DNA of 64,000 nucleotides, from contig CAWKAV010000029.1 in assembly GCA_963847735.1 (NCBI GenBank), positions 222,170-286,169 of the forward strand, read 5' to 3'. A program made the position numbers and the translations under genes. The stretch is from CAWKAV01 sp963847735. GTDB taxonomy: Bacteria > Desulfobacterota > Desulfuromonadia > Desulfuromonadales > BM103. The notes below the pieces were generated by a model. That model saw only the letters and a program-made list of their open reading frames with translations, had not been told where the DNA came from and did no database searches. Shown one piece after another: positions 9,239-17,880 of this stretch. Positions within the stretch are counted from its first letter, which is position 1; each line of letters opens with the position of its first letter.

Positions 9239-11068
9239 TTACTCGACAGTAACACTCTTGGCCAGGTTTCTCGGCTGATCAACATCTGTCCCTTTAAGGA
9301 CAGCGATATGATAAGCCAGCAACTGCAATGGTATCGTAGTCAGAACCGGCATCAGGTCGTCAACAGTCCGCGGAATCACCAGAACGGTTTCTGCCTTGTC
9401 GGCTAGCCCGGTCGACGCCTGATCGGTCACCGCCAACACGCGCCCGCCACGCGCCTGGACCTCTTCCATGTTGGCGGCCACTTTATCAAATGTTTCATTA
9501 TACGGCGCAATCACCACCACTGGCAGTTGCTCATCGATCAGGGCAATCGGTCCGTGCTTCATTTCACCGGCGGGGTAGCCCTCGGCATGAATGTAGGAGA
9601 TCTCCTTGAGCTTGAGCGCCCCTTCCAGGGCAATCGGGTACTGGTTGCCGCGACCGAGATAGAGAAAATCCCGGGCGTGCATCAGGCCATAGGCAGCCTG
9701 TTCTATGGCAGCGTCCAGCTCCAGGCAATTCTCGACCTTGCGCGGCAGGCTGACCAGTTCCTTCAGCATCTGACGCCTGACCTCCAGGTCAAGAGTGCCG
9801 AGAACCCGCCCGAGGTGAAGAGTGAATAAATAAAGAGCGACCAGTTGGGTCGTAAACGCCTTGGTCGAGGCCACGCCTATTTCCGGCCCGGCATGGGTAT
9901 AGATGACGCCGTCACTCGCACGCGCAATGGAGGACTCAACCACATTGCAGATTGCCAGAACCTTGCCGTTTTTGTCATGGGTTTCACGCAAAGCCGCCAG
10001 AGTGTCGGCCGTTTCGCCACTCTGACTGATCAAGAGCGTCAAGGTCTTTGCCGTAACCAGCGGGTCACGGTAACGGAATTCACTGGCGATATCGACCTCA
10101 ACCGGAATCCTGGCATGTTTTTCGATCAGGAACTTGCCAACCAGGGCCGCATGCCAGGAGGTGCCGCAGGCAACAATATAGATTCGTTCCAGGCCTTTCA
10201 ACTCTGCGTCGTCAAGATTGAGATGCTCGAGGAAAACCTCGCCATGATCCTCACGAATCCGCCCGGCAATCGTGTCGGCAATCGCCCGTGGCTGTTCATA
10301 GATCTCCTTCAGCATAAAGTGACGATAGCCGTCCTTCTCGGCCATAACCGGGCTCCAGGTAATGGTTTTTGGAGTTTTTTCAACCGGGACTCCGGACAGT
10401 GTGGTGATCGCCATGGTTTGAGCGGTAAAAACCACAAGTTCGCCGTCTTCGAGAAAAATCATTTCCCGGGTGTGGGCGAGCATGGCCGGGATATCGGAAG
10501 CGACAAAATATTCGCCCAGGCCTTGCCCGACAACCAGGGGCGAACCCTGCTTGGCAGCGATCAGTTTATCCGGTTCCTGTTCACAGATCATCGCCACAGC
10601 GTAAGCGCCACGCACTTCGAAGAGAGCGTTGCGCACTGCCGTTTCAAAATCACCGCACTGCTTGTAATGCTGCTCAACCAGATGGGCGATGATCTCGGTG
10701 TCGGTCTCCGAATTAAAATGATGGCCCTGCTCGCGCAGACGGGTCTTTAGATCAAGGTAATTTTCGATAATGCCGTTGTGCACGACCACGAACCCGCCTG
10801 CCTTGTGCGGGTGAGCATTCACTTCCGATGGCCGCCCGTGGGTCGCCCAACGCGTATGGCCAATGCCGGGCTGACCGAGCAAAGGCCGCTCGCCAAGATT
10901 TTTTTCCAGGTTGAGTAGTTTGCCTTCAGCACGACAGATGTTGATTTTGCCGCAATTTATGGTCGCAATCCCGGCCGAATCATACCCACGGTATTCAAGC
11001 TTCCTCAAACCATCCAGAACGATTGCCGTTGCTTGCTGGGAACCGATATATCCAACGATACCGCACAT
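9239..11068 (-). CDS. glmS: glutamine--fructose-6-phosphate aminotransferase (isomerizing)
   Basis: Makes glucosamine-6-phosphate from fructose-6-phosphate and glutamine, the first step to UDP-GlcNAc for peptidoglycan and LPS. The 609-residue length is standard. The N-terminal class II glutaminase domain starts with the catalytic Cys right after Met (MCGIVGYIG) and keeps HTRWATHG and HNGIIENY. Two SIS sugar-isomerase domains follow (ACGTSWHAALVGKFLIE; SQSGETADTLAAL; LGRGNQYPIALEGALKLKE) and the protein ends in the typical AKSVTVE tail. It is co-directional with glmU, 58 nt downstream of it, so one transcript likely covers both steps of the pathway. I found no glmS ribozyme-like leader in that short gap. 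Confidence 0.97.
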   Translation of the reverse strand: MCGIVGYIGSQQATAIVLDGLRKLEYRGYDSAGIATINCGKINICRAEGKLLNLEKNLGERPLLGQPGIGHTRWATHGRPSEVNAHPHKAGGFVVVHNGIIENYLDLKTRLREQGHHFNSETDTEIIAHLVEQHYKQCGDFETAVRNALFEVRGAYAVAMICEQEPDKLIAAKQGSPLVVGQGLGEYFVASDIPAMLAHTREMIFLEDGELVVFTAQTMAITTLSGVPVEKTPKTITWSPVMAEKDGYRHFMLKEIYEQPRAIADTIAGRIREDHGEVFLEHLNLDDAELKGLERIYIVACGTSWHAALVGKFLIEKHARIPVEVDIASEFRYRDPLVTAKTLTLLISQSGETADTLAALRETHDKNGKVLAICNVVESSIARASDGVIYTHAGPEIGVASTKAFTTQLVALYLFTLHLGRVLGTLDLEVRRQMLKELVSLPRKVENCLELDAAIEQAAYGLMHARDFLYLGRGNQYPIALEGALKLKEISYIHAEGYPAGEMKHGPIALIDEQLPVVVIAPYNETFDKVAANMEEVQARGGRVLAVTDQASTGLADKAETVLVIPRTVDDLMPVLTTIPLQLLAYHIAVLKGTDVDQPRNLAKSVTVE

Positions 11069-11126
11069 AAGGACCTCAATCAGTAAAACGTGAAAGGTGA
11101 AAAGTCAAAGACGTAATCGGCCGAAT

Positions 11127-12524
11127 TCACTGCGTGTCGCGTTTCTTCCGTTTCTGTCGATTACGCTCGGCCCAACCCTCAATGTTCTTCTGTTCCGCAC
11201 GGGTAATGGCCAAAGCATCCGGAGGGACATCCCTGGTAATCGTCGAACCGGCAGCGATCAAGCTGCCGCGACCGATGGTCACCGGGGCGATGAACTGGGT
11301 GTCGCTGCCGACAAACACATCATCTTCGATGGTTGTCTGGTACTTGTTGACACCGTCGTAGTTGCAGGTGATGGTACCGCAGCCGATATTGACGTTTTTG
11401 CCAAGAATCGCATCGCCGATGTAGGTCAGATGGCTGGCTTGTGATTTCTCACCGATCACAGCCTTCTTGGTTTCAACGAAATTGCCGATCTTGTTGTTGC
11501 CGGCCAGCACGGTCCCGGGCCGCAGGTGCGCCATCGGCCCGACGGCACAGGCCTCACCGATGATCGATTCACTTAGCACTGAGCCGGATTTCAGATGCAC
11601 TCGGTCACCGATGGTGCAGTCGGTAACAACCACGCCCGGCTCGATTTCACAATTACAGCCGATATTTGTCTTGCCCCGCAGGTGGACCCCGGGGTGAATC
11701 AGTGTGTCAGGGCCGATGACAACGTCCGGATCAATGTACGCTGCCGCCGGGTCAATCAGGCTTACTCCGGCACGCTGGTGGCTTTCGTTGATGCGCTGGC
11801 GCAGCAGAGCTCCCGCCTGGGCCAGTTGTACCCGATCATTAATTCCCATCATTTCCTCCGCATTTTCCATCAGCAGAGCCTCGACTCGCGCCCCGGCTTT
11901 ACGGGCAGCAGCCACAACATCGGTGAGATAATATTCGCACTGGACATTGCGGTTATCCAGTTGCCGCAGAAGACTGAACACCTGCGGTGCCCTGAAAAGA
12001 TAAATCCCGGTATTAACCTCTTTGACCTGACGCTCCGTGCTGGAGGCATCTTTTTCTTCAACAATCCGTTCGACGCCGTTCGAACCACGAAGAATCCGAC
12101 CATAGCCTGTGGGATCGGTCAAATGCGCGGTCAAGACCGTCATACCTGCAGAGTTGTCGTGATGGTGCTGCAACAGCGCTCGCAAGGTGGTCTCACGCAA
12201 CAAAGGGACATCGCCACAGAGCAGCAGAAGATCACCTGTGAAGCCTTGCAGCGAATCTTCGGCACACTGCAGGGCGTGACCGGTGCCGAGTTGTTCTGCC
12301 TGCAGGGCAAAGGTCACATTTTCGTTGGCCAATGCCGTACGGACCAGATCGGCACCATGACCGATAACGGCAATAATCGGTGAGGCATTGAAAGCTCTGG
12401 CGACCTTTACAACGTGAACCAGCATCGGCCTCCCGGCGACCGCGTGAAGCACCTTGGGCAAGGCAGATTTCATCCGGGTTCCCTGGCCCGCCGCCAGGAT
12501 CACTGCAGCTAATTTTCTCGGCAT
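11127..12524 (-). CDS. glmU: bifunctional GlcNAc-1-P uridyltransferase / GlcN-1-P acetyltransferase
   Basis: Catalyses the last two steps to UDP-N-acetylglucosamine. The N-terminal pyrophosphorylase domain begins with the signature LAAGQGTRMKSALPKVLH and contains LLLCGDVPLL. The C-terminal left-handed beta-helix acetyltransferase domain carries hexapeptide repeats (IGPDTLIHPGVHL, GAVIGEKSQASHLTYIGDA, NIGCGTITCNYDGVNK). At 465 residues it is full length. It precedes glmS, which supplies glucosamine-6-phosphate (GlmM is not in the window). A ribosome site (GAGGAGCGACAATA) sits before the ATG. A 3' tail KKRKKRDTQ is basic. Confidence 0.97.
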   Translation of the reverse strand: MPRKLAAVILAAGQGTRMKSALPKVLHAVAGRPMLVHVVKVARAFNASPIIAVIGHGADLVRTALANENVTFALQAEQLGTGHALQCAEDSLQGFTGDLLLLCGDVPLLRETTLRALLQHHHDNSAGMTVLTAHLTDPTGYGRILRGSNGVERIVEEKDASSTERQVKEVNTGIYLFRAPQVFSLLRQLDNRNVQCEYYLTDVVAAARKAGARVEALLMENAEEMMGINDRVQLAQAGALLRQRINESHQRAGVSLIDPAAAYIDPDVVIGPDTLIHPGVHLRGKTNIGCNCEIEPGVVVTDCTIGDRVHLKSGSVLSESIIGEACAVGPMAHLRPGTVLAGNNKIGNFVETKKAVIGEKSQASHLTYIGDAILGKNVNIGCGTITCNYDGVNKYQTTIEDDVFVGSDTQFIAPVTIGRGSLIAAGSTITRDVPPDALAITRAEQKNIEGWAERNRQKRKKRDTQ

Positions 12525-12551
12525 TATTGTCGCTCCTCAATTTAGAACACG

Positions 12552-12581
12552 ATATTATTTCTGAATGGCCGTAAAGGTCAA
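12552..12581 (-). promoter_or_regulatory. candidate sigma-70 promoter for glmUS
   Basis: On the minus strand TTGACC (12576-12581) is followed after about 18 nt by TAATAT, ending about 30 nt upstream of the glmU start codon. The -35 matches five of six positions; the -10 is weak. Not tested by any comparison. Confidence 0.35.
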
Positions 12582-12715
12582 GCTGAGACATCGCTGAACC
12601 GGCATCAGTCGCCCTTTGGAAGCCTGTTCGATCATCGATTCAGGTTTCTCTTTGCCATCGAATCGATGCTCCAGTATATTAAGCTGTATTTTACATAAAG
12701 GATGGGCCAAAAAAA

Positions 12716-13270
12716 ATGGGCAGTCGCGGGCAAGTCACAGAGCTGCTTAACCAGCTTGAACATGATATGAAACATCTTGAAATCACTTACGAGCAATATT
12801 TCCTCGGCATGGAGAAACGCTCACCCGAACTACTGCGCCAGAAAATCACCCTGCGCATGCGCAAAATGCTCAATCATTACATTCCCCAGATTGACCTGCG
12901 TTACCGTTTGCAGAGCATGTCTAGCCGCTTCAACAGTTATACCGGGTACTGGGATCGCATCCAGCGCCAGATTGACGAAGGAAAATACGAGCGCCACACA
13001 GCACGCATTCAGCGATATGCAAAAGCGAATTCACCACATCAGGATTTTACCGAGGCAAGACCTGCTGTTGACCCTGTTGACAGCCTCTACGAAGACCTTG
13101 TTGACGCACACCAGCGTTGCCACCTGCGCCCACCTAACAGAGCCCAGGTTGTCAGCTTCCTGGCCAAGCAGGAAGAAACCATCAAGCAGCGCTTTGGTGA
13201 CAAGCAGGTTGACTTTGTGGTTGTCATGGAGGAGGGCAAACCGAAGATCAAGGTGCGGGCCAAACGTTGA
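12716..13270 (+). CDS. conserved hypothetical protein (MXAN_5187 C-terminal-like)
   Basis: A 184-residue soluble, basic, mainly helical protein. The pattern LLNQLEHDMKHLEITYEQYF followed by RMRKMLNHYIPQIDLRYRL and NSYTGYWDRIQRQIDEGKY, then a C-terminal half with FLAKQEETIKQRFGDKQVDF, resembles the deltaproteobacterial family named after the MXAN_5187 C-terminal domain; I recall this only by pattern. Its role is unknown. No signal peptide or metal motif. The ATG is preceded by AAAGGATGGGCC, a weak ribosome site at long spacing. It is the first plus-strand gene after the divergent glmU and is followed by the patatin gene 100 nt later. Confidence 0.6.
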   Translation: MGSRGQVTELLNQLEHDMKHLEITYEQYFLGMEKRSPELLRQKITLRMRKMLNHYIPQIDLRYRLQSMSSRFNSYTGYWDRIQRQIDEGKYERHTARIQRYAKANSPHQDFTEARPAVDPVDSLYEDLVDAHQRCHLRPPNRAQVVSFLAKQEETIKQRFGDKQVDFVVVMEEGKPKIKVRAKR

Positions 13271-13370
13271 AAAATTCGCAAAAGATCTCGCATTACGGCT
13301 TTTCAACCCTGTAAGTTGTCGTTTGTAGCTGGCCGTTTCATAACATATCGCGGGGCGGGTGGGCCAAATA

Positions 13371-14486
13371 ATGACCAATCAACGCAGCAAAGCAGCGATG
13401 GTTCTGGGCGGCGGCGGCATCATGGGCGCGGCCTATGAGATAGGCTGCCTGGCCGCTCTCGATCGACTCTTTTGTCCGGGCTTCTCGACACGCCGATTCG
13501 ACACTCTCATTGGCATTAGTGCTGGCTCGGTCATCGCCTCCCTGGTGGCTAACCATATTGACCCGGGCGGCCTCTACAAGACCATCGCACGCAATGAGCT
13601 TACCGTTTTCAACTGGCGCCGGAGAGATGTTTACCGTTTTGACTGGTGGGCTGTGTTCCGTGCCCTGGCCGGCCTGCCCCGCGACCTGCTGCACATTGTC
13701 CAGCACTACCGGAAGAACAGCTGGGAATTCAGCCTGAGTGATCTGCCGCACCTTCTCCAGGAGCAGTTTCCGGCCGGACTTTTCTCGCTGACTCCCCTTC
13801 AGACCTACCTCTGCAATTCGTTTCGAAACGAAGGTCTCTGCGACGATTTCAGCCGCCTGAACCGTGAACTTTTCATACCGGCATACGACCTCGATTCGGG
13901 AGAAAGGGTTGTTTTCGGCACAGCAGAGCACCAAAGTCTCCATATTTGCCAGGCGATTACGGCCTCAAGCGCCATTCCCTTCTTCTTTCAGCCTTATCGC
14001 ATCGGTCAGCACTCCTACCTCGATGGTTCGGTTGGAAAAGTTCTGCATATCGACATCGCCATTGAAAATGGTGCAAAGCTGATCGTTTTGATCAACCCGC
14101 GGGTTCCCTTCAGGAACGATCGGGAAATCACCTGTCTGCCTTCTCTCTCATACGGCAAATGTTCGCAGATCGACGAACTTGGTTTCCTCCTTACATGGGA
14201 GCAAGCAAAGCGGATCGAGTGCAGGGAGAAGTTGACCCTTGCTCTTGATTACTATCGGCAGGCAAATCCTGAAGTTGACATCCTTCTGTTCGAGCCACAG
14301 GTCGATGAGGCCCTGCTCTTTCTTCAAGGGGCCATGTCAATATCCGCCCGTAATCAGATCATGAATTATGGCTACCAACTGACCCTCGCCGGGTTGAAGA
14401 AAAACTACCAGGAGTTGTCCAGGGTCTTTGCCAAACATGGCATTCAGACCACGGAAAGGAACCTCGAGAAGGCTCCACCCGAATAA
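13371..14486 (+). CDS. patatin-like phospholipase family protein
   Basis: Predicted serine acyl hydrolase acting on phospholipids or lipid esters. It shows the glycine-rich oxyanion loop VLGGGGIMGAAYE near the N-terminus, the nucleophile elbow GISAGS (GxSxG) around residue 52, and the dyad Asp in YLDGSVGK around residue 220. Length (about 371) fits the cytoplasmic bacterial patatin group; no signal peptide. I prefer the ATG at 13371 (MTNQRSKAAMVLGGGG) with GGGTGGG just upstream; a GTG four codons earlier is possible. It is followed 105 nt later by a radical SAM gene on the same strand. Substrate unknown. Confidence 0.85.
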   Translation: MTNQRSKAAMVLGGGGIMGAAYEIGCLAALDRLFCPGFSTRRFDTLIGISAGSVIASLVANHIDPGGLYKTIARNELTVFNWRRRDVYRFDWWAVFRALAGLPRDLLHIVQHYRKNSWEFSLSDLPHLLQEQFPAGLFSLTPLQTYLCNSFRNEGLCDDFSRLNRELFIPAYDLDSGERVVFGTAEHQSLHICQAITASSAIPFFFQPYRIGQHSYLDGSVGKVLHIDIAIENGAKLIVLINPRVPFRNDREITCLPSLSYGKCSQIDELGFLLTWEQAKRIECREKLTLALDYYRQANPEVDILLFEPQVDEALLFLQGAMSISARNQIMNYGYQLTLAGLKKNYQELSRVFAKHGIQTTERNLEKAPPE

Positions 14487-14591
14487 TTTGTTTTGAAAAA
14501 CTGGCCATTTCATCCATCTTGAAAGATAACTTTTCCAGTTGATTGACGAGCAGGAAACCTGTCGGTACAGTTAATACACCGTGGGGACCTT

Positions 14592-16472
14592 ATGAAAATT
14601 GTATTTTGCACCCTCCATGTACGTCGCTCCACACAGGCTGTTGCGCTGGCTGCCGGATGCCTGGCCGCGGCCCTTCCCGCTGAACTACGTAAATCCTGTA
14701 CCCTGGTCGATTGCTTTCCGGAGCAACCGGATCAAGAGATTCTCTCGGCAATTATGGCTTCTGAGCCAGATCTCGTTGCCTTTCCAGTTTACGTCTGGAA
14801 TCGCCTGCGCATCATTGATCTTGCCAGAGAGCTGCACCAGCTGGCCCCACGGCTTATTCTTGTGGCCGGAGGACCGGAAGCAACTGGTGATGCCTCCGGT
14901 TTGTCGACTGCAGCCCCGTGGACAGCACTGGTCCACGGCGAAGGCGAGGCGGCCCTGGTCGGGTTGCTTGATGCATTGACACATGGTTTTCCGGACCGGC
15001 CACTACCCGGGGTAACGCTGATGCTTGAGAGTGGTCCGTTATCGGGCGAGGAACATTGCCCACACGACCTCAGCAGAGCGGCCTCGCCATGGCTGAGCGG
15101 TGTCCTTAAAGCTGAAAGGTCAGGGGGGGTACTCTGGGAGGTCGCACGCGGCTGTGCTTTCTCCTGCGATTATTGTTTCGAGGCCAGAGGCCACACCGGC
15201 GTCCGACATATCGACCGGCAACGCCTGGAAGAAGAGCTTGAGCTGTTTTCCGGGAAGGGCATCAGCCAGGTCTGGATTCTTGATTCAACGTTCAACTATC
15301 CTCCGGAGCGCGGCATCGCCCTGCTGGAACTGCTGCTTGACAAGGCCCCCCATCTTCACTATCACCTGGAGGCCAAGGCCGATTTCATCGACCGTCACAC
15401 GGCCAGTCTGTTGGGGGAGTTAAACTGTTCCGTGCAGCTGGGGCTGCAGTCGATTCGCGAGCAGGTTCTCAGAACCATTCACCGCCCGCTTGACCTAGAA
15501 GTCCTTGCAGAAAAAATTCACCTCCTGGACGCTGAAGGCGTCATTTATGGGGTTGATTTGATTTATGGCCTGCCGCAAGACAACTATGCCGGCTTCAAAG
15601 ACAGTCTGGATACGGTATTAAGCTTCTCGCCAAATCACATTCATATCTTTCCTTTGTCCATTCTTCCCGGCACCAGGTTGGCTCAGTTCCGTGACCGTTA
15701 CGAAATCGAGGCGCAGCCAGCCCCCCCCTACGAGCTGATTTCATCAAGCAGCTGGACCAGAGAGGAAATGGAACTCTGTCGGCGACTGGCCGCCACAGTT
15801 GATATCTTTTACAATACCGGTCGCGCGGTAGCATTCTTCCCGGCCATTTTACAGGCATTACAGAGTCGGCCCAGTGATCTTTTTGAAGGTTTTTTTATAT
15901 GGGCCCTGCAGCAAAAGGATATCGATTACGAAGCGCTGCTGACTCCTTCCCGCTGGGCAGCGGATGACGTCTATCGCTTGATACAAGGGTATCTTTGTCA
16001 TCGACTGCAGGAAACCGGACAGGGGCATCTGGTCAGCGTGTTCCTCGACCTGCTCTGTTACCACTTCCACTATGCAGAGACATTGCTTGGAGAGGAACTT
16101 TTACCGCCAATGGACAGGAGTTTCCTGCAAACAAACTTGTGGGAAACCCCTTTGCAGCGTTCAGCAAAATGTCGGCTGGTGCCGTTTGCTTACGAAATAC
16201 TGGATTTGCTGGAAATGGAAGAGATGCAACCGGAAGAGATTGCCTGCCTGTTCCGGCCCGTTGGCTCGGTTGCACTCTTCATAAGACGAGACAATGAAGT
16301 ATTCTGTGAATCTTTAAGCGAGGAGATGCTGCGTCTTTTGAAGCAAAGCGATGGCAGCCTCAGCCCAAAAGACATTTTCGCCGGCAGCCTGTCACAGGCT
16401 ACCGGCGAAGAATTGGTCCAATTTGCCGTCAGCGAAGGGCTGCTGCAACCGTCAGAACAATTTACTCACTGA
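14592..16472 (+). CDS. B12-binding-domain radical SAM protein
   Basis: A 626-residue enzyme of the cobalamin-binding radical SAM class. Residues 1 to about 140 form the B12-binding Rossmann-like domain (LVAFPVYVWNRLRIIDLAREL, LILVAGGPEA). The 4Fe-4S motif CAFSCDYC (CxxxCxxC) at about residues 189-196 starts the radical SAM barrel, with QLGLQSIREQVLRTIHRP and GVDLIYGLPQDN typical of the family. A C-terminal domain of about 200 residues resembles the DUF4080 extension common in Geobacter proteins of this kind. Reactions in this group include methylations and rearrangements; the substrate cannot be told here. No co-transcribed pathway genes follow; the next gene is convergent. Confidence 0.85.
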   Translation: MKIVFCTLHVRRSTQAVALAAGCLAAALPAELRKSCTLVDCFPEQPDQEILSAIMASEPDLVAFPVYVWNRLRIIDLARELHQLAPRLILVAGGPEATGDASGLSTAAPWTALVHGEGEAALVGLLDALTHGFPDRPLPGVTLMLESGPLSGEEHCPHDLSRAASPWLSGVLKAERSGGVLWEVARGCAFSCDYCFEARGHTGVRHIDRQRLEEELELFSGKGISQVWILDSTFNYPPERGIALLELLLDKAPHLHYHLEAKADFIDRHTASLLGELNCSVQLGLQSIREQVLRTIHRPLDLEVLAEKIHLLDAEGVIYGVDLIYGLPQDNYAGFKDSLDTVLSFSPNHIHIFPLSILPGTRLAQFRDRYEIEAQPAPPYELISSSSWTREEMELCRRLAATVDIFYNTGRAVAFFPAILQALQSRPSDLFEGFFIWALQQKDIDYEALLTPSRWAADDVYRLIQGYLCHRLQETGQGHLVSVFLDLLCYHFHYAETLLGEELLPPMDRSFLQTNLWETPLQRSAKCRLVPFAYEILDLLEMEEMQPEEIACLFRPVGSVALFIRRDNEVFCESLSEEMLRLLKQSDGSLSPKDIFAGSLSQATGEELVQFAVSEGLLQPSEQFTH

Positions 16473-16522
16473 GCAGCAGGCAGAACTCTTCGCAGCTTCG
16501 CCGGCTGGATTCAGCTGTAGAT

Positions 16523-16798
16523 TCAGGCAACGGCTTTCATCCGCTCAACATAACGGGGCCGTTCAACAATAAACGACTTTATTTCACGGACATCGGGAAC
16601 CCGACCGGCGATACGAACAACATCATCTATCAACAGCGCCGGGGCAACATACACCCGACAATCAACCATCTTGCGACGATCGCAGAACAGATGAACCTCG
16701 GCACGCACGTCCATCTCGTTCAGAGCCTGACGAACATTGGCAAGAAGGTGTTCACCGCGTTGTCCTGCATCAGGTCTACAGAGAATATCTATACGCAT
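16523..16798 (-). CDS. thioredoxin-fold small protein lacking the CxxC pair
   Basis: A 91-residue protein beginning MRIDILCRPDAGQRGEHLL. The layout (beta-strand with a Cys, helix, a strand VYVAPALLIDDVVRIAGRVP, then EIKSFI) matches the short thioredoxin_3 type redox-disulfide proteins, including the cis-Pro in VAPAL. The usual active-site CxxC is missing: only one Cys remains at position 7, where the second is replaced within the RPDAG stretch. A good ribosome site (GGAAAGGATTTCATC) decides this ATG over an upstream one at 16837. It is probably a single transcription unit convergent with the radical SAM gene. Function unknown; a binding or chaperone role is possible. Confidence 0.6.
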   Translation of the reverse strand: MRIDILCRPDAGQRGEHLLANVRQALNEMDVRAEVHLFCDRRKMVDCRVYVAPALLIDDVVRIAGRVPDVREIKSFIVERPRYVERMKAVA

Positions 16799-16913
16799 GA
16801 TGAAATCCTTTCCTTTAATTATGACCATTTTTATCAATTATATAATTCTAAATTAAAAAGGCAAGTCTTTTGTGACGGCAGGCTGGCTTTTGGTTCATCA
16901 TCAAACAAGGGAA

Positions 16914-17768
16914 TTAACGCGGCGGCGGACTGCTGCCATAGAGGATACGCAGAGCACGTTTGGCCCTGGCCACCAGACGGATCGAGTTGATCGGCTTGGC
17001 GATAAAGTCGAAGAAACCCATTTCGAGCAAACGGGCCTCTTCTTCCGGGGAAGATATTGAAGAGAGGGCAATGACGGGGATATGCTTAATACTCAGATCC
17101 CCCTGCATTGCGCGGAACATTTCGTAGCCATCCATTCTTGGCATGACGGTATCAACAATGGCCAAATGGGGTTTTTCCTTCAGAACAATCTTGAGGCCGT
17201 CGGCACCATTGGCCGCTTCATGAAGACCGTAGCCTTCTTTTCTCAGCGCGGCGACAGCCGCAGAGCGAACCAGGGCCTGGTCATCGACGACCAGCACTGT
17301 CCACCAGCTCTCCGCTTCATGGCCCTGCTGAATGATTTTGAGGTAGTGGCGGTTAACAGCAGCCTGGATTTCCGTGGGAGTGGTGACGCAAGGGACAATT
17401 CGCAGGCCGGACCGAAAAGAAAGTGTATCGATCGCTTCTATGTCGAGGGGGTTGACCATGGCCAGGAAAAGGGCCCCCCCTTCCATCTTCAACGGGAACA
17501 ACAATTTCTGCATCGCCGTGTCAGCATCACAAATATCAAGCAGTTCTTTGCTGAAACTTGCCCGGGCGATATTGGAGACCGTCTTGAAACCAAATTGACG
17601 GGCCAGTGCCGCAGCGATATCGCGCTCATTGACCACACCCATTTCTTCAAGAACCTGACCAAGACGAAGGCCGGTACCCTTCTGTTTTCCCAGAGCAATC
17701 TCAAGCTGGCTCGCCTCGACAACTTTAGCCTCTACCATGATTTCGCCGAAACGCTTGCGCTTAGCCAT
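16914..17768 (-). CDS. MshEN (GspE N-terminal)-receiver domain fusion protein
   Basis: Residues 1 to about 150 match the N-terminal domain of type II/IV pilus ATPases (MshEN/GspE_N): two tandem motifs, RFGEIMVEAKVVEASQLEIAL and RLGQVLEEMGVVNERDIAAAL, then LFPLKMEGGALFLAMVNPLD. Residues about 160-280 are a receiver domain (VLVVDDQALVR, phospho-acceptor Asp in AIVDTVMPRMDGYE, and the KPI lysine). There is no ATPase or output domain. In MshE and relatives the first part binds cyclic di-GMP, so this could join a phosphorelay to c-di-GMP; that is inference. No kinase gene is adjacent. It is transcribed toward the thioredoxin-fold gene, 112 nt downstream of clpB. Confidence 0.8.
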   Translation of the reverse strand: MAKRKRFGEIMVEAKVVEASQLEIALGKQKGTGLRLGQVLEEMGVVNERDIAAALARQFGFKTVSNIARASFSKELLDICDADTAMQKLLFPLKMEGGALFLAMVNPLDIEAIDTLSFRSGLRIVPCVTTPTEIQAAVNRHYLKIIQQGHEAESWWTVLVVDDQALVRSAAVAALRKEGYGLHEAANGADGLKIVLKEKPHLAIVDTVMPRMDGYEMFRAMQGDLSIKHIPVIALSSISSPEEEARLLEMGFFDFIAKPINSIRLVARAKRALRILYGSSPPPR

Positions 17769-17880
17769 ACACCCTCATGAGCCGGAGAATTGCCCCTCTC
17801 AACATCAAGCCCTTCATACTAACAACTTTCCTTTGAAAATCCAAGTATTTCAGAGGCTATGGCGACCCGCAGCAGAACTC

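Noticed and set aside
11069..11126. A glmS ribozyme upstream of glmS
   Set aside because: The gap is only 58 nt and lacks the ribozyme core; the element is typical of Gram-positive bacteria.
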